Source: CAZDWZ01 sp964509425 (GTDB taxonomy: Bacteria > Bdellovibrionota_C > UBA2361 > SZUA-149 > CAZDWZ01). Taken from it: a stretch of DNA of 64,000 nucleotides. The stretch is from NCBI GenBank assembly GCA_964509425.1, contig CAZDWZ010000008.1, positions 1 through 64,000 on the forward strand, written 5' to 3'. The translations under genes and the position numbers were made by a program. Below the pieces are notes generated by a model. It worked only from the letters and a program-made list of their open reading frames with translations. It had not been told where the DNA came from and did not search any database. Shown piece by piece: positions 24,867-34,499 of this stretch (within the stretch, counting starts at the first letter, position 1; the number at the start of each line of letters is the position of its first letter).

Positions 24867-27650
24867 GTGTTTCGATTTATTCTTCGAAAAGCCTTTGGCT
24901 CCCAAAATGATCGAGAGCTGAAGCAGATTTTCCCGATCATCCATCGTGTGAACGAGCTTGAACCCGCGATGGAGAAACTCACCGACGAGCAGCTCGCCGG
25001 GAAAACTTTCGAGTTCATGCAGCGCCTCGACAACGGGGAACCGCTCGACGACCTCCTTCCGGAGGCGTTTGCCGTCGTTCGCGACGCTTCTCGACGCGTT
25101 CTCGGGATGCGGCATTTCGACGTGCAGCTCATCGGGGGAACTGTTCTCCATCGCGGGAAGATCGCCGAAATGAAAACCGGGGAAGGAAAGACCCTCACGG
25201 CGACTCTTCCGGTGTATCTGAATGCGCTCACGCGCGAAGGCGTTCATCTTGTCACCGTAAACGACTATCTCGCTCGCCGTGACGCGGAGTGGATGGGAAG
25301 GATCTACAGCTTTCTCGGACTCACCACCGGCGTCGTGCTTCATGGTCTTGATCATGCCGAGCGGCAAGCCGCATACAATTGCGACATCACCTACGGTCAG
25401 AACAACGAATTCGGATTCGACTATCTTCGCGACAACATGAAGGTCGAGCTCGCGGAGAAGGTTCAGCGGGTCCACGCTTTTGCCATCGTGGATGAGGTCG
25501 ACTCCATTCTCGTGGACGAAGCCCGAACTCCACTCATCATTTCCGGCCCGAGCGAAAAGGCTGCGGATACCTACGGCGTTGCCGATCAGCTCGTTCGACG
25601 ACTGACACAGAATCAGCACTTCTCTGTTGAGCTGAAGACAAAACAAGTCACGCTCACTGACGAAGGCGTCCACTTTATCGAAGACTTGCTGGCGCTCGAC
25701 AATCTCTACGAACCGGGAAATATCGAAACGGTGCATCACATTACGCAGGCCCTAAAAGCGCACGTAACGATGCATTTGGATGTGGATTACGTCGTTCGCG
25801 ACGGACAAGTCATCATCGTCGACGAATTCACCGGACGTTTAATGCCGGGCCGCCGCTGGTCGGACGGGCTCCATCAAGCAGTCGAAGCCAAGGAAGGCGT
25901 ACCGATTGCACGAGAGAACCAGACGCTTGCGACCATCACGTTCCAGAACTACTTCCGGATGTACAAGAAACTTGCCGGAATGACAGGAACAGCCGACACC
26001 GAAGCGGTCGAATTCCGAAAGATTTACAATCTCGGCGTTGTGGTGATTCCGACGAACCAGCCGATGGTTCGAAAAGACTTTTCCGACGTTGTCTTCGGAA
26101 CCGAGAAAGGAAAGTTTGGTGCGGTATGCAAGGAGATCGAAGGACTCGTAAAGCGCGGTCAACCGGTTCTCGTCGGAACCGCGAGTATCGCGAAGTCCGA
26201 AGTGCTGAGCACATTGCTCCAACGCCAAGGCGTCCGCCATCATGTATTGAATGCCAAACAGCACGAACGTGAGGCCGAGATTGTCGCGCAGGCGGGAAGA
26301 TTCGGCGCGGTGACGATTTCCACCAACATGGCGGGCCGAGGTACGGATATTCTTCTCGGCGGAAATCCGGAGTTTCTCGCGGCCGCTGAAGCGGGCACGA
26401 AAGACGCGGCTGATCCGATTTTTCGAGAAAAGCTCGAATACTATCGCCGTCAGTGCGCCGAAGAAAAACAGCGGGTGATCGAGGCAGGCGGATTGCATAT
26501 TCTCGGGACCGAGCGTCACGAGAGCCGCCGAATCGATAACCAGCTTCGTGGCCGCGCGGGACGCCAGGGCGACTCGGGAAGCTCCCGTTTCTACGTCTCA
26601 CTCGAAGATGATCTGATGAAGCGCTTCGGCGGTGAGCGCATTCAAGCGATCATGAAGCGCGTCGGGCTTACCGACGAAGATGCGATTGAAGGGAATATCG
26701 TCGCTCGTGCGATCGAAAACGCGCAGAAGAAGGTTGAAGGTCATAACTTTGATATTCGGAAGCACCTCATCGAATACGATGATGTGATGAATAAGCAGCG
26801 TCAGGTGATCTACTCGGAGCGTGAATCAATTCTCCGTGAAGAAGGCACCGAAGAGCGAATCCTCGCTGCCATCCCGGATGTTATCGAAGACATCATTACA
26901 ACTCGCGCCAACGAAAAGGTTGCGCCGCACGAGTGGGATCTTGCCGGCATCGCCACCGAGATCCAAAGAATTTTTGGGCTTCCGGTAGACCTCGAAGCGC
27001 TGACCAAGCAGGCTGAGCACGCGAACCCGACTTTCGCTCAAGAGCTTTTCGAACGCTTCCACGAGGAGGCCATGGCGCGATACCAGGCGCGTGCGAAACA
27101 CTTCGGTGCCGAGCGACTGCAGAAGCTGGCACGGATCGTCTTTCTCCAAGCAACAGATTTCTTTTGGAAAGAACATCTCGCGAACATGGATCACCTGAAA
27201 GAAGGTATCGGACTTCGCGGATACGGTCAGAAGAATCCGCTGTATGAGTATCAGCGAGAAGCATTCGAGATGTTTACGAGCATGATGCAAACGATCCGTT
27301 CGGGAGTCATGCAGAACATTTTTATCCCGGAGCTTCCGAGCGAAGAAGAAATTCACGCGCTCGAAGAACGAGAGCGCGAGCTCCAGCGCCGGAGAGAAGC
27401 CGCCGCCAAGGAAGTTCACGAAAGTGTGGAACCCGCTGCAGAAGCAGAGCGCCCCGATACCCCGATGGAAGGGCTAAATCGGAAGGCGCGTCGTCTTCAG
27501 CAGCAGGCACAGTCGAAGGGCCAAGATGTTCGTCCGCGCATGGACTATCAGCAGCAGAGCGTTATGAATGCTCCGGGCTCTCGAAATAAGAAGGACGACG
27601 CTCGGAAAAAATCCAAGCAGGCGAGAAAAGACAGGAAAAAGGCGAGGTAG
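24867..27650 (+). CDS. secA: Preprotein translocase ATPase SecA
   Basis: This 927-aa motor of the Sec pathway drives unfolded preproteins through SecYEG. MKTGEGKTLTATLP is Walker A, VDEVDSILVDEARTPLIISG the DEAD-type Walker B segment, and TNMAGRGTDI with RGRAGRQGD the second motor domain. A GTG start at 24867 gives the usual N-terminus. The preprotein cross-linking, helical wing and scaffold domains are all of normal length. The C-terminal tail ends in a basic Lys/Arg stretch and lacks the Cys-rich zinc/SecB-binding motif found in many SecA proteins. A strong hairpin follows. Confidence 0.97.
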   Translation: MFRFILRKAFGSQNDRELKQIFPIIHRVNELEPAMEKLTDEQLAGKTFEFMQRLDNGEPLDDLLPEAFAVVRDASRRVLGMRHFDVQLIGGTVLHRGKIAEMKTGEGKTLTATLPVYLNALTREGVHLVTVNDYLARRDAEWMGRIYSFLGLTTGVVLHGLDHAERQAAYNCDITYGQNNEFGFDYLRDNMKVELAEKVQRVHAFAIVDEVDSILVDEARTPLIISGPSEKAADTYGVADQLVRRLTQNQHFSVELKTKQVTLTDEGVHFIEDLLALDNLYEPGNIETVHHITQALKAHVTMHLDVDYVVRDGQVIIVDEFTGRLMPGRRWSDGLHQAVEAKEGVPIARENQTLATITFQNYFRMYKKLAGMTGTADTEAVEFRKIYNLGVVVIPTNQPMVRKDFSDVVFGTEKGKFGAVCKEIEGLVKRGQPVLVGTASIAKSEVLSTLLQRQGVRHHVLNAKQHEREAEIVAQAGRFGAVTISTNMAGRGTDILLGGNPEFLAAAEAGTKDAADPIFREKLEYYRRQCAEEKQRVIEAGGLHILGTERHESRRIDNQLRGRAGRQGDSGSSRFYVSLEDDLMKRFGGERIQAIMKRVGLTDEDAIEGNIVARAIENAQKKVEGHNFDIRKHLIEYDDVMNKQRQVIYSERESILREEGTEERILAAIPDVIEDIITTRANEKVAPHEWDLAGIATEIQRIFGLPVDLEALTKQAEHANPTFAQELFERFHEEAMARYQARAKHFGAERLQKLARIVFLQATDFFWKEHLANMDHLKEGIGLRGYGQKNPLYEYQREAFEMFTSMMQTIRSGVMQNIFIPELPSEEEIHALEERERELQRRREAAAKEVHESVEPAAEAERPDTPMEGLNRKARRLQQQAQSKGQDVRPRMDYQQQSVMNAPGSRNKKDDARKKSKQARKDRKKAR

Positions 27651-27681
27651 TTTCTCGCTGTTCTCTCCGTCCTTCGTGTCT

Positions 27682-27703
27682 CCTCCGGGCTTCGGCCCGG
27701 AGG
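27682..27703 (+). terminator. secA terminator hairpin
   Basis: CCTCCGGGC and GCCCGGAGG form a perfect 9-bp stem with a TTCG tetraloop, 31 bp after secA, followed by ATTTTG. Confidence 0.75.
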
Positions 27704-27921
27704 ATTTTGAGTATGATTTCCCAGAAAATCTTTTCTCAAACGTAATCTCCCGTTCATGCGAAGCCCCATCTTTTTCCATCGAAACCAGTTACCGTAACGT
27801 TGCGACCATGTCGCGACCGTTTGGCCCTTCAATCTTCAATCCGTGCTGTGTTTAGACTTTCTTCTCGAGCGACGTTCGCTGGCCCGGGAAAAGAGCAGTC
27901 CAGTTTTTATGGAGGTGGCCA

Positions 27922-28293
27922 GTGGCCGTGCAGACGTACCCGGTGCAAGGCGATGATGCCGAGCGCCTGAACGCGATTTTCGCCGTTGCGAACTTACCGC
28001 GAGTCTCGGGGACCATTCACGAATTTCACGAGATCCTGCGGTGTCTCGGTGAACGCGATATCGAAGGGCTCTTGAAGGTCGCGGCGAAGATGACCGGAGC
28101 GCTCGACCATCGTCCCGAGGTGGACCCGGAACCGCAAACGACGTTCGAGGTCGGCGACGTGCTTCAGTTTCGTCGCGCCTCTCAGCTCGTCAGATACGTG
28201 GGGCTGCGGTTTCGCGGCGGTGACGTGACGCTCACGATCGTGCCTGTGCGTCCCGACGCCACGGCGGTGGAGGTCGACGTTCAGACCGACTGA
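27922..28293 (+). CDS. Small hypothetical protein
   Basis: This 123-aa protein starts at a GTG preceded by GGAGGTGGCCA. It is mildly acidic, without signal peptide. The N-terminal half looks helical and the second half is beta-rich (FEVGDVLQFRRA, then YVGLRFRGGDVTLTIV). Its codons are GC-rich and its ribosome site strong, as with the gene at 23018. Function unknown. A stable hairpin follows. Confidence 0.6.
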   Translation: MAVQTYPVQGDDAERLNAIFAVANLPRVSGTIHEFHEILRCLGERDIEGLLKVAAKMTGALDHRPEVDPEPQTTFEVGDVLQFRRASQLVRYVGLRFRGGDVTLTIVPVRPDATAVEVDVQTD

Positions 28294-28313
28294 GAGATGC
28301 TGAAACGGCCGGA

Positions 28314-28350
28314 GGAAGAGAGGTTAAATGGCGTTTACTGCCTCTCTTCC
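28314..28350 (+). terminator. Hairpin after the 27922 gene
   Basis: GGAAGAGAGG pairs with CCTCTCTTCC, and the loop contains an inner TAAA/TTTA pair. It is followed by a C run rather than T, so termination is likely but not certain. Confidence 0.55.
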
Positions 28351-28477
28351 CCCGAACAAACAATTCGTTGCTTTGTGAAGCCGGAGCCCCAGCGTGCCGT
28401 TCTCGTGTTTCCCTTGGCTTTGATGGCGCCCGGCGGGTTGTGTTAACCCTGTGTCACGCGGAAATCCGCGAGGTGTC

Positions 28478-29677
28478 ATGAAAAAAATTTATTTAAAGAA
28501 TGGACGCGACTTCTCGGTGCGGAAACGGCATCCCTGGATCTTCTCCGGCGCGATTGCCCGAGGCGCGGATGCGGTCCAGGATGGTGAGCTCGTCCGGGTT
28601 TTGGCGGAGAACAAAGATTTTCTGGGCTTGGGTCACTTCTCCAAAGCGGGGAGCATCGCGGTCAAGATGCTGAGCACCGAAGACGAGGAAATCAACTCCA
28701 GCTTCTGGACGGGGAGGATCCGCAGCGCTGCTGAGTATCGGAAGCGGCTCGGGTTTCCAAATCAGACAACCAATGCTTTTCGGCTCGTCCACGGCGAAGG
28801 GGATAAGCTGCCCGGTCTCATTATCGATTACTACGCCGGAGTTTGCGTCCTTCAAGCCCAATCTCGTGGAATGTATCTCGCGAGAGAGGAACTCGCTCAG
28901 TCTCTCCAAGTAATCTTCGGCTCGGAGCTTCGAGCAGTGGTGGACCGGAGTGTTTCAGGAGCAAGCGCTTCCGAGGACGGCGACGACTCCAAACGAGGGA
29001 ACTTTCTTTACGGGGACATCGGAAAGACCGAGATTCTCGAGTCGAAAATTGTCTATGCCGTAGATTGCGTCCTCGGACAAAAAACTGGATTTTTTCTCGA
29101 CCAGCGTGACAACAGAAAAATTATCGGTGAGCTCTCCTCGAATAAAACCGTTCTGAACGCTTTTTGCTACAGCGGAGGTTTCTCGATGGCGGCACTTGCC
29201 GGAGGGGCGAAAAGTGTTACCTCCTTGGATAGCTCCGATAAGGCGCTCGCACTCCTCGAAGAAAATTTGCGTTTGAATGCTTCATCCGGAAATTTCCCGG
29301 GTGACGTTCAGCACACGACCATCGAAGAAGATTTTCTCAGATACATGCAGAACATCGAGTCACCGTTTGAGGTGATTGTTCTCGACCCTCCGGCGTTTGC
29401 GAAACACCGGAAGTCTCTCGACTCGGGGCTGAGGGGGTATAGGAGCATCAACACCGCGGCGCTCCGAGCGGTTACCCCTGGCGGTTTCCTCGCAACGTTC
29501 TCGTGCTCGCAGCTGGTCAGCCGGGATGATTTCAAAGGCGTCATCGCCGAAGCGGCTCTCAAAGCTGAGCGAGAGGTGCGAATTGTCAGGGAATTCCATC
29601 AAGCCCCCTGCCACCCCGTCGACCTCTTTCACCCCGAGGGAGAGTATTTGAAGGGCTTTCTGCTTCAGGTTCGTTGA
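28478..29677 (+). CDS. RlmI-like class I rRNA (cytosine-C5) methyltransferase
   Basis: This 399-aa protein starts at the ATG at 28478, with GAGG 7 nt upstream. An N-terminal PUA domain (IYLKNGRDFSVRKRHPWIF) is followed by a Rossmann methyltransferase: FFLDQRDNR, LNAFCYSGGFSMAAL (SAM binding) and VLDPPAFAK (catalytic DPPxF). A late SCSQLV stretch carries the Cys. The family methylates cytosines in 23S rRNA (RlmI makes m5C1962). The exact target is not shown by the sequence. Confidence 0.85.
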   Translation: MKKIYLKNGRDFSVRKRHPWIFSGAIARGADAVQDGELVRVLAENKDFLGLGHFSKAGSIAVKMLSTEDEEINSSFWTGRIRSAAEYRKRLGFPNQTTNAFRLVHGEGDKLPGLIIDYYAGVCVLQAQSRGMYLAREELAQSLQVIFGSELRAVVDRSVSGASASEDGDDSKRGNFLYGDIGKTEILESKIVYAVDCVLGQKTGFFLDQRDNRKIIGELSSNKTVLNAFCYSGGFSMAALAGGAKSVTSLDSSDKALALLEENLRLNASSGNFPGDVQHTTIEEDFLRYMQNIESPFEVIVLDPPAFAKHRKSLDSGLRGYRSINTAALRAVTPGGFLATFSCSQLVSRDDFKGVIAEAALKAEREVRIVREFHQAPCHPVDLFHPEGEYLKGFLLQVR

Positions 29678-29813
29678 CGCGAGGGGGATAAACTCCGTCG
29701 GGTCTAAGATAATTGGCGGCCCTAAGCTCATAACCGTCCATAACAATTGAAATTAGTGGCCGAATACCAGCAGAATAACTAAATAATAGGTTTTCAAAGG
29801 CCGTCTATTCTCA

Positions 29814-32255
29814 GTGAGCGGATATTCACTCATCTCTGAAGTTCTGAAGCGTTTCTCGCGATTCCGGCGGGTTAACCTCCTTTTGTCGCTGCTCGCCCCC
29901 TTGTTGCTGCTCGCTCTCGCCGTTTTGCTCGCTCAAAGCGACCTTTTGAAAGCCCCCTTTCTTCTTCTCGCCGGAGCCGGGTTCGGACTCCTCGTCGTAA
30001 TTCTGGTTCGTGAGGCGAGAGGTTTGTTCGCGCCGGTGAAGCTCCCCGAGGCGGCAGCCTTCGTCGATGAAAAGCTAGAAGGAAAGGAAAGATTCCTGAC
30101 CCTCGCTTCCGTTCAAGACCGCGAGCTTCCCGCGAAAGAGCTCGCTCTCATCGAGGAACAGGCAGACTCTCTCGCGGGACGGTTTAACCTCACTCAAGAT
30201 GCGCCGTTTGAGCTTCATCGTTCTGCGCGAGTCTCGGCGGTGCTTTCTCCGGTCCTTCTCGGACTCTTACTCTTGTTACTCGTCGCTCCTTGGAAAGAAG
30301 AGGAAATTAGACTTCCAAAGTCGGAAGAATCGCTGAAGGCGCCTGAAGCCAACGCCATTCGAGAGCTCGTTGAACAAAGTCCCGATCTCCCCGAACCGCT
30401 CAAGGATTCACTGAATACTCTGGCGGATGCCGTAGAGGAACAGGGCTTGAAGTCCGAAGAGGTTTCGCAGCAGCTGGAAGAGCTCGAGAGCGATGTGAAA
30501 GAAGTTGAAGAAAAAATCGAGCAGCAGAATCAGGAAGTGAAGCCGGAGGACGAGAAGACGGAAGCAAAGCGTCCCGAGACGAGATCGGATTCAAAAGACC
30601 CCGGCGATCCAAATGCAAAGCTTCCGCGATCGGATAGCCCGGACGATTCGAAGGAAAGGAAACAGCCGGAAGAGAAGCAGCAATCCGAAGAGAAAAAATC
30701 AGAAACGCAAAAACACGAAGGGAAAAAAGGATCCGAGGAGAAATCCGCCGACAAGAAGTCTGAGGAGAAAAAATCCGAAGAGGAGAATTCCGCGAAGAAA
30801 GAGGAACAAGGCAAAGAAGAGAAGGAAGAAAAGAAGCAGCCGAGTTCTGAACAACAACCGGGAGGTTCCGAGAGCTCGGAGCAGCAAGGCGGAGACGGAA
30901 AGAAACAAGAATCTTCCGATCAGACCGGTGAGCAGCAGAAGAACGACCAAGGCACCGAAGAGAAAGGTCAGAAGGAAAACTCGGGCGAAAAACAAGAAGC
31001 TCCAGGAGAGAAAAATTCCGAAGACAAACCATCCGGAGATCAAGCTCAGCAAACCGAGCCGAAGGGAGAACAACAAGATGATCCGAAGAAGGATCAGACT
31101 GGTGTCGGCGAAGGAAAGGGCAAGGGTAGCTCGGGCGACAAGAAGGAGCAGAAAGGCGAAACCCAATCCGGCAGTGACGATCGCGGCGCAAAAGAAGGAG
31201 ACGCCAAGAACCAACAAAAGGAAGGGAGTCAGTCAGGATCTGATTCCGGGCAGCAAGACAGCCAAGAAGGAAAGAAAGGCCCGAAACCCGGCGACAAACA
31301 GGAAGAAGGTGCTGAAGGCTCGGGAAAATCTCCCGACGGGAAAAAAGATTCCGGCAAAAAAGATTCTAAAACTGGAGATGCAAAGTCTCAGCTCGAAAAC
31401 GTTAAAAGCCGGCTCGAAGAGCTGAAAGATAAATCGTCTGAAGAGCAGAATGCCGAAGGGAAAGAAGGCTCTCAGCCAAGCGAGCAAGGAAAACAGGAAG
31501 ACAAACCCCGAAAACAGCCGCAGTCCGGAAAAAGCCCGTCAGAAGATAAACAATCTCCGGGAGAAAAAGGCGAGAAGGGCGAGAAGGGAGAAAAAGGCGA
31601 GAAAGGCGGTAAGAAGCCCGACGAAAAATCCGGCGAGAAGCAAGACAAAGGGCAGAGCGGAAAGCAGCAAGAGAAGTCGGAAGGTCAGGAAAAGGGCGAG
31701 TCCGAACAGGGTTCGCAGCCTGGGGAGAAGCCGGGAAGTAAATCCGAGAAAGGCGAGAAAGGTGAGCGCGGTGAAAAGGGACAGAAGTCCGATAGACCCG
31801 CAGACTCTGCAAAGGACGGCTCCAATCAGTCCGAGCAGCAGAGCAAAGATATGCAAGGAAAGCGCCCCGCAAACGAGGGGAAGAACGAAGCAAAAGATGT
31901 CGGTGATGACTCCGACTCCGATGTCGCTCCGATGGATCCGAAAGGCAAAGACACGAGCAAGGCCGCTGAGAAACGGCCCGTACCAAGCGATGAAGGAGAG
32001 CGCCCCGGACCGTTTGGCGGCGGAGATGAAGGTATTCTGCAAGAGAAGGATAGATCGGTAAGCTCTGTTGCGATTCCGCAGGAGGAAAAGATTGTGGTGC
32101 GAGATCTCGGACAGTCGGATGGCAAGCTTTACAAAAATCCGAATCAGGCAAAGGCGAAAACAGGACTTGATGCCGTAGCTTTTGAGAAGCCGAAGGCGGA
32201 AGTCGCGGAGTCGTCGCAGCCGATTCCGGTGGAGTACCGCGATCTTCTGCGATAG
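29814..32255 (+). CDS. Membrane protein with long Lys/Glu/Gln/Ser-rich tail (MoxR-BatA cluster)
   Basis: This 813-aa protein starts at a GTG. Residues ~20-66 form two membrane helices and ~142-158 a third; residues 180-245 are a coiled coil. From about 245 to 720 the sequence is almost only Lys, Glu, Gln, Ser, Gly, Asp and Pro, including a collagen-like run of GEK triplets (~582-600) and another (~645-660). The last ~70 residues are again ordinary and end in IPVEYRDLLR, a tail I associate with membrane proteins next to MoxR/VWA clusters. It is probably a partner of the downstream MoxR/VWA system. Topology of the charged tail is undetermined. Confidence 0.75.
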   Translation: MSGYSLISEVLKRFSRFRRVNLLLSLLAPLLLLALAVLLAQSDLLKAPFLLLAGAGFGLLVVILVREARGLFAPVKLPEAAAFVDEKLEGKERFLTLASVQDRELPAKELALIEEQADSLAGRFNLTQDAPFELHRSARVSAVLSPVLLGLLLLLLVAPWKEEEIRLPKSEESLKAPEANAIRELVEQSPDLPEPLKDSLNTLADAVEEQGLKSEEVSQQLEELESDVKEVEEKIEQQNQEVKPEDEKTEAKRPETRSDSKDPGDPNAKLPRSDSPDDSKERKQPEEKQQSEEKKSETQKHEGKKGSEEKSADKKSEEKKSEEENSAKKEEQGKEEKEEKKQPSSEQQPGGSESSEQQGGDGKKQESSDQTGEQQKNDQGTEEKGQKENSGEKQEAPGEKNSEDKPSGDQAQQTEPKGEQQDDPKKDQTGVGEGKGKGSSGDKKEQKGETQSGSDDRGAKEGDAKNQQKEGSQSGSDSGQQDSQEGKKGPKPGDKQEEGAEGSGKSPDGKKDSGKKDSKTGDAKSQLENVKSRLEELKDKSSEEQNAEGKEGSQPSEQGKQEDKPRKQPQSGKSPSEDKQSPGEKGEKGEKGEKGEKGGKKPDEKSGEKQDKGQSGKQQEKSEGQEKGESEQGSQPGEKPGSKSEKGEKGERGEKGQKSDRPADSAKDGSNQSEQQSKDMQGKRPANEGKNEAKDVGDDSDSDVAPMDPKGKDTSKAAEKRPVPSDEGERPGPFGGGDEGILQEKDRSVSSVAIPQEEKIVVRDLGQSDGKLYKNPNQAKAKTGLDAVAFEKPKAEVAESSQPIPVEYRDLLR

Positions 32256-32273
32256 CGAAGAACATGGGGCAGA

Positions 32274-32525
32274 GCAGCATTACTCTCAGTCTCAGTCTCA
32301 GTCTCTGTCTTGGTCTCTATTTCGATTCTCTGTCTCGGTCTTGATTTCTCAGTCTCTGCCTCTACCTCGGTGTTTTGTTGACGGAGACGGAGACGGAGCG
32401 GGGGAGATAGAGATGGAGGCAGAGAGCGAGTAAAGAGATTGAGACTGAGAGTTGAGATAGAGACCGAGACCAAGACTGAGACTGGGATGGAGCCTGAGAC
32501 GGAGACTGAGAATTGAGACTGAGGC
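32274..32525. repeat. Degenerate GAGACN inverted repeat
   Basis: Positions 32274-32374 on the plus strand are made of CTCAGT/CTCTGT-type hexamers. Positions 32382-32525 are made of their complement, GAGACT/GAGACG/GAGATN. The two arms, about 100 and 140 bp, are imperfectly complementary and could fold into a long hairpin or cruciform. It fills most of the gap between the 813-aa protein gene and moxR. Confidence 0.85.
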
Positions 32526-32611
32526 TAATCGCGGACCAGAGAAAGCTGACCAAAGCTTCCGCCCTGTGATAACACTGCGGCTTTCGATGAGTAATTAGGA
32601 GGATCACAGAG

Positions 32612-33619
32612 ATGACCCAAACCACGGGTGCTGAAAGGCTCCAGCAAGAGGTGGAGGAGTTTCGCGAACATTTTCGGGCTGTGGAGCAGGAAGTTGCTCG
32701 AGCAATCGTGGGAATGAACGAGGTCGTGCAGTTTACGCTCGCGGCATTGTTCGCGGGTGGTCACGTCCTTCTCGAAGGCGCACCAGGACTTGGGAAAACT
32801 CTCCTTATCAAATCCATCGGGGATGCACTGGGACTGACCTTTCACCGGATTCAGTTCACCTCCGACCTCATGCCCAGTGATATCACTGGAACTCAAGTGC
32901 TCACGGAAGATGAGAACGGGCGGAGACGTTTCGTTTTTCAACAAGGACCAATCTTCGCAAATATCGTGCTCGCCGATGAAGTAAATCGTGCCGGACCAAA
33001 AACTCAGTCTGCGCTCTTAGAAGCGATGGAAGAAAAACAAGTGAGCACGCTCGGCGTCTCCCGCCCGCTCCCACAACCATTTTTCGTGCTTGCAACTCAG
33101 AATCCGATCGAGCTGGAAGGAACGTATCCTCTTCCAGAAGCGCAGCTTGATCGATTTCTTTTCAAGCTCCTCGTGCCGCTTCCCTCCAGCAACGAGTTGA
33201 AGGAGATCCTGGCCCGAACGACCGGAGGTGTTCGCGTTACTATCGAACGAATTTTCCCTGCGGAGAAAAGTGCAGAGACATTGCTTCGAATGCGTGAGCT
33301 CGTCCGCCGGGTTGTCGTCGCATCGCCGCTTCAAGACGCTATCGTCGGCACCATGTTCGCGCTGACTCCCGGAACTGAGCAGTGCACCGATCGGGTGAAA
33401 GATTACGTCCGATTCGGTCCGGGTCCTCGAGGAGCGCAGTCCGTCCTCCTTGCCGCGAAGGTGTTCGCGCTTCTCGACAATCGACTCAATCTTTCCTACC
33501 GGGATATCAAGCAGGCCCTCGTCCCCGCGCTCAGGCACCGCATCATTCTCAACTATCAGGCAGAAGCCGAAGGAGTTACGACGGATCAGCTCATTCAAGA
33601 AGTCAGCGACGCGTCGTGA
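32612..33619 (+). CDS. MoxR-family AAA+ ATPase
   Basis: This 335-aa chaperone-type ATPase has Walker A GAPGLGKT, Walker B VLADEVNRA and sensor ATQNPIE, with the MoxR lid domain at the C-terminus. MoxR proteins work with VWA-domain partners encoded next door, as here, to insert metals or assemble protein complexes. The DUF58 gene starts 4 bp after its stop, so the genes form one operon. Confidence 0.93.
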   Translation: MTQTTGAERLQQEVEEFREHFRAVEQEVARAIVGMNEVVQFTLAALFAGGHVLLEGAPGLGKTLLIKSIGDALGLTFHRIQFTSDLMPSDITGTQVLTEDENGRRRFVFQQGPIFANIVLADEVNRAGPKTQSALLEAMEEKQVSTLGVSRPLPQPFFVLATQNPIELEGTYPLPEAQLDRFLFKLLVPLPSSNELKEILARTTGGVRVTIERIFPAEKSAETLLRMRELVRRVVVASPLQDAIVGTMFALTPGTEQCTDRVKDYVRFGPGPRGAQSVLLAAKVFALLDNRLNLSYRDIKQALVPALRHRIILNYQAEAEGVTTDQLIQEVSDAS

Positions 33620-33623
33620 GGTT

Positions 33624-34499
33624 ATGCAAGATCCATTCATTGGACCATTTTTCCGCCGCCTAGAACGACTCCGGGTGAGAACCCGGCGTTCTACATTGGG
33701 CACGCGGCAGGGATCGCACCTCTCATTGAGAAGAGGACAAGGTCTGGAGTTTTCTGATTACCGGCAATACTCAGCCGGCGACGATTTCCGGCATATCGAT
33801 TGGAATGTCTACGGCAGGACCGATCGAGTCTACGTGAAGCAGTTTCGGGCGGAGCACAATCTTGAAGTTGTCGTCCTGCTCGACGGAAGCGCATCGATGG
33901 GGCTTCCGGAGAAAGAAGGGAAATTCGACCTCGCGCGGAATATCGCTTTATCCCTCGGCTATGTTGCGCTTTCAGACGGCGACACCGTGCAGTTTTCCGT
34001 TCTCGGTCACAAAAATACTCCGAGATTTTTCGGTCCGGCTTCCTTTCCTCGCGCGCAGGAAGAGCTCCTTCGTATAACTCCCGCCGGTAATTTTTCGCTT
34101 CGATCTGAAATGCGAGCGGCGGTCGCCGGGCAAAAGCACCCGGCTCGATGTTATCTCATCTCCGATTTTTTGATGCCGCACGAAGAACAGATTGAATCTC
34201 TCGACTTTCTTCGAGCCAAAAATTTCGACATTGCGGTGATTCAAATAATCGCCCCCTCGGAACTGTCTTTAGAGGTTTCGAAGATAGGAACCATGGTCGA
34301 TGTAGAAACCGGAGAGGAGATCGAGCTCATCCTCGATTCGTCATCGGTGCAGGAATACGCGTACGAGCTCGGAAACCACGTCGAAAAGCTCGAGCAGTTT
34401 TGCAAGAAGACTGGAATTCAACATTTGGTTCTCTCGAGTTCCGAGAGCCTTTCCGAGATCGTGCTGAATAAATTTCCTCGTGCAGGATTACTGCAATGA
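33624..34499 (+). CDS. DUF58 (VWA-like) protein
   Basis: This 291-aa protein starts at the ATG at 33624 (GTGAGG just upstream, 4 bp after moxR). The DUF58 signature GLEFSDYRQYSAGDDFRHID is clear, followed by a VWA-type fold with LLDGSASM as metal-site motif. It is the cytosolic partner of MoxR in BatA-type clusters. Its stop overlaps the start of the next gene. Confidence 0.92.
   Translation: MQDPFIGPFFRRLERLRVRTRRSTLGTRQGSHLSLRRGQGLEFSDYRQYSAGDDFRHIDWNVYGRTDRVYVKQFRAEHNLEVVVLLDGSASMGLPEKEGKFDLARNIALSLGYVALSDGDTVQFSVLGHKNTPRFFGPASFPRAQEELLRITPAGNFSLRSEMRAAVAGQKHPARCYLISDFLMPHEEQIESLDFLRAKNFDIAVIQIIAPSELSLEVSKIGTMVDVETGEEIELILDSSSVQEYAYELGNHVEKLEQFCKKTGIQHLVLSSSESLSEIVLNKFPRAGLLQ

Noticed and set aside
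24867..27650. Large minus-strand frames within secA
   Set aside because: Antisense shadows of a strongly coding gene.
30613..32061. Long open frames on both strands inside the Lys/Glu-rich gene
   Set aside because: They are by-products of the biased codons of the 813-aa gene and read as low-complexity Arg/Lys or Leu/Phe strings.
32274..32525. Possible CRISPR array in the GAGACN repeats
   Set aside because: There are no fixed-length repeats with unique spacers, only degenerate hexamers in two inverted arms.
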